Below, piece after piece: positions 6,459-7,879 of a stretch of DNA of 7,879 nt. The DNA lies in assembly GCA_005800795.1 (NCBI GenBank), contig SYEN01000094.1, positions 1 to 7,879 on the forward strand, written 5' to 3'. Under the pieces are notes generated by a model that was not told where the DNA came from, ran no database searches, and worked only from the letters and a program-made list of their open reading frames with translations. The DNA comes from Burkholderiales bacterium. Its GTDB lineage: Bacteria > Pseudomonadota > Gammaproteobacteria > Burkholderiales > SG8-41. Each line of letters starts with the position of its first letter. Within the stretch, counting starts at the first letter, position 1. A program made the translations under genes and the position numbers.

Positions 6459-7424
6459 ATGAAAAAAAGCATGGCCGCGATTGCGGCAGTTACGGCGCTT
6501 GCCGGCGCGGCAGGCACGCACGCCCAGGAGTATCCGGTGAGGCCGATACGCATCATTCTGCCGTTTGCGCCCGGCGCCGGCACCGATCTGGTGGCGCGTC
6601 TGCTGGCGCAGCGCTTCGCCGCGGCTTGGGGCCAACCGGCAGTGGTGGACAATCGGGCGGGTGCGGGCGGCAACATCGGCGCCGAGCTGGTGGTGAGAAG
6701 TCCGCCCGACGGCCACACCTTGTTGATGACCACGGCGTCACTGACGGTGAACGTCACCCTCTATCCAAAGCTGCCGTTCGATCTGCGGCGCGACCTCATG
6801 CCGATCACACAGGTGGGCTCGGTGCCGATAGTGATAACGGTGCATCCCTCGGTGCCGGCCAAGAACCTTAAGGAACTGCTGGCACTCGCCAAATCTCGCA
6901 AGGAAGGGCTCAACTACGGTTCCAACGGTACCGGCACGACCAGCCACCTTGCGGGCGAATGGCTGGCGCAAGCGTCCGGGCTCAAGTTGACGCATATCCC
7001 ATACAAGGGCGCGAGCGCCGTGATGGCTGCGCTGCTAAGCGGCGAAGTCGAAATCGGTTTTCCGGGGACCACCAGCGCGCGGCCCCTGATTGCCGCCAAT
7101 AAGCTGCGCGGTCTGGCTGTTACCACAGCGCGACGTGCCTCGGTGCTGCCCGATCTGCCGACGGTGGCCGCGGTGTTTCCCGGCTTTGATGTCGACAATT
7201 GGTTTGCGTTGTGGGCGCCGGCCGGCACCAACCCCGCGATCATCAACAAGGTGCAGGCGGAAGTGGTGAAAAGCCTGCCGCATCCGGACGTGAAAGCCTA
7301 CATGACCCGTGAAGGCGTGGAGCCCATCGGCAGCACGCCGGCGGATTTCGCCGTGCACATCAATCGCGAAATCGAAAAGTACGCGCGCATCATCAAGCTC
7401 TCGGGGGCCAAGCCGGATGCTTGA
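6459..7424 (+). CDS. Tripartite tricarboxylate transporter (Bug/TctC-type) substrate-binding protein
   Basis: This 321-residue protein is a periplasmic binding protein of the Bug/TctC family, which binds small carboxylates (citrate, dicarboxylates, amino acids or aromatic acids in known members). The N-terminus MKKSMAAIAAVTALAGAAGTHA is a signal peptide with likely cleavage after A22. The mature part opens with EYPVRPIRIILPFAPGAGTDLVARLLA, whose PFAPGAGTD loop (35-43) is the family's ligand-binding turn, followed by NRAGAGGNIGAE, DGHTLL, NYGSNGTGTTSHLAGE, IPYKGASAVMAALLSGEVEIGF and LPDLPTV, all in the expected order. The full length matches the family (about 320-330). A GAGGAG ribosome site supports ATG 6459. 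No TctA or TctB membrane genes are nearby, so it is an orphan, as is common in betaproteobacteria. A sensing role or use of a distant permease is possible. Ligand unknown. Confidence 0.92.
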   Translation: MKKSMAAIAAVTALAGAAGTHAQEYPVRPIRIILPFAPGAGTDLVARLLAQRFAAAWGQPAVVDNRAGAGGNIGAELVVRSPPDGHTLLMTTASLTVNVTLYPKLPFDLRRDLMPITQVGSVPIVITVHPSVPAKNLKELLALAKSRKEGLNYGSNGTGTTSHLAGEWLAQASGLKLTHIPYKGASAVMAALLSGEVEIGFPGTTSARPLIAANKLRGLAVTTARRASVLPDLPTVAAVFPGFDVDNWFALWAPAGTNPAIINKVQAEVVKSLPHPDVKAYMTREGVEPIGSTPADFAVHINREIEKYARIIKLSGAKPDA

Positions 7425-7441
7425 TCGAATGAAAAAATCTA

Positions 7442-7460
7442 TTAAATCAAATACTTATGC
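7442..7460 (+). repeat. Intergenic 19-bp TACTTA motif, copy C
   Basis: The sequence TTAAATCAAATACTTATGC shares the ten-base core CAAATACTTA (7448-7457) exactly with copy A and 14 of 19 positions overall. It lies 17 nt after the stop of the TctC-like gene, a position relative to a binding-protein gene similar to that of copy A. Confidence 0.45.
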
Positions 7461-7525
7461 ATCTGCTTTATGGGGCTATTTTTAGGATATAACTACCCTA
7501 TTCGTTTTTGCGAGCGTAGATTTTC

Positions 7526-7565
7526 AGCCGCCAGTGCGCCAACAGCGAGCGGGCTGGCTATTTTT
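7526..7565 (+). terminator. Possible terminator downstream of the TctC-like gene
   Basis: AGCCGCC (7526-7532) can pair with GGCTGGCT (7552-7559) if one T is bulged, enclosing a 19-nt loop, and a five-T run (7561-7565) follows after a single A. The position about 100 nt after the binding-protein stop is reasonable. The long loop and the bulge make it a weak candidate. Confidence 0.35.
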
Positions 7566-7594
7566 CCTTCCGATAAACTGTAGAAATCGTGACT

Positions 7595-7619
7595 TGATCT
7601 GACGCACAGTGTCAGATCA
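7595..7619. repeat. Inverted repeat TGATCTGAC/GTCAGATCA
   Basis: TGATCTGAC (7595-7603) and GTCAGATCA (7611-7619) are perfect 9-bp inverted arms around a 7-nt centre; a G-T and a C-G pair can extend the stem inward to an ACA loop. No T-run follows on either strand, so it does not look like a simple terminator. It may be an operator or an RNA hairpin. Confidence 0.5.
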
Positions 7620-7747
7620 CAGGGCCAGGATGCTTTTGAGCTCCTTCACAACGGCAAGTCAATCGGCAAGCAATGCAAGGCCTGAGCTGTGATCAATCCC
7701 GGGAACAACGCAATCAAAGGTGCCGTGTTCGACTTGGTGCTGATAAA

Positions 7748-7766
7748 TTGTAAGTAGTTGATTTTA
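7748..7766 (-). repeat. Intergenic 19-bp TACTTA motif, copy D (reverse orientation)
   Basis: On the minus strand this reads TAAAATCAACTACTTACAA, matching copy A at 16 of 19 positions. It lies in a strongly AT-rich stretch (7738-7792) with no gene assigned on either side inside the window. Confidence 0.45.
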
Positions 7767-7811
7767 TTGATTATTATATTTGAACGATAAAGAGCCTCGT
7801 CCCTAGCAGCC

Positions 7812-7829
7812 TGTCGGACTTAGCCGACA
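7812..7829. repeat. Small hairpin TGTCGG-ACTTAG-CCGACA
   Basis: Perfect 6-bp arms enclose a 6-nt loop. The following ATTGTTTATTG is T-rich but interrupted, so termination would be weak. The neighbourhood (7803-7829) could also be the end of a mobile element or of a gene lying beyond the window; I cannot decide from this fragment. Confidence 0.3.
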
Positions 7830-7879
7830 ATTGTTTATTGAACTTGTCATCGAAGCCAGAAAGTAAACGTTGCTTGATA

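Larger units (their letters stand above)
7425..7879. other. Gene-free region with hairpins and repeated motifs
   Basis: No ORF with recognisable homology, RNA gene or complete mobile element is visible in these 455 nt. The base composition is more AT-rich than the genes. It contains two TACTTA motif copies (7442-7460 and 7748-7766), a possible terminator (7526-7565), a 9-bp inverted repeat (7595-7619), a short stretch that may encode a dehydrogenase tail remnant (7629-7685), and a 6-bp hairpin (7812-7829). The right-hand gene, if any, begins beyond the window. Confidence 0.6.

Noticed and set aside
7630..7692. A 20-codon frame starting at ATG 7630
   Set aside because: It has no Shine-Dalgarno and no recognisable peptide, and an overlapping frame better resembles a known protein tail.
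7690..7757. A short frame containing IKGAVFDLVL, reminiscent of the first motif of HAD phosphatases
   Set aside because: The defining second Asp is missing and the frame stops at once; the likeness is too short to support a remnant call.
6291..7873. A 12-base repeat AGTAAACGTTGC at 6291-6302 and 7862-7873
   Set aside because: A few exact 12-base repeats are expected by chance in a window of this size, and the flanking bases do not continue the match.

Overview
The window reads as a piece of a GC-rich proteobacterial chromosome, most likely a betaproteobacterium of the Burkholderiales type. The reasons are GC-rich codon use set against AT-rich spacers, a Bug-type (TctC) periplasmic binding protein standing alone, a class III (CaiB/BaiF) CoA-transferase, and a TRAP-TAXI importer with a fused permease. 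This assignment is inference from gene content; no rRNA, tRNA or other phylogenetic marker is present.

All recognised genes lie on the + strand. Bases 1-615 are the 3' part of a TAXI-type TRAP solute-binding protein whose 5' end is outside the window. A strong hairpin terminator (648-690) follows. Next come the fused DctQ-DctM TRAP permease (718-2814) and, 9 nt after its stop, an SLC13/DASS-type carboxylate transporter (2824-4257). After an AT-rich spacer comes a class III CoA-transferase (4374-5573). A compact VapBC-like toxin-antitoxin pair (5623-5868 and 5858-6295, overlapping by 11 nt) has its own promoter with an embedded palindrome. After another spacer comes a Bug/TctC-type binding protein (6459-7424) with a signal peptide and a good ribosome binding site. 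Bases 7425-7879 hold no gene I can support, only hairpins, two copies of a repeated motif and perhaps a short gene remnant.

Taken together this is an organic-acid uptake and activation neighbourhood. Two complete or partial carboxylate import routes (TRAP-TAXI and SLC13) and one orphan periplasmic binding protein surround an enzyme family that moves CoA onto carboxylic acids. The common substrate cannot be read from the sequence. The toxin-antitoxin pair looks like an independent insertion into this neighbourhood.

The most unusual non-coding signal is a 19-bp motif close to TAAAAWCAAATACTTACAT. It occurs four times, always between genes: 625-643 (+), 4312-4330 (-), 7442-7460 (+) and 7748-7766 (-). 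The first two copies agree at 17 of 19 positions. Other points worth a look are a terminator whose left arm is repeated just before the TRAP permease start, an Asp-to-Asn change at an expected catalytic position of the VapC-like toxin, a probably leaderless antitoxin mRNA, and altered SNT motifs in the SLC13 protein. I saw no clear sign of a wholly new system.
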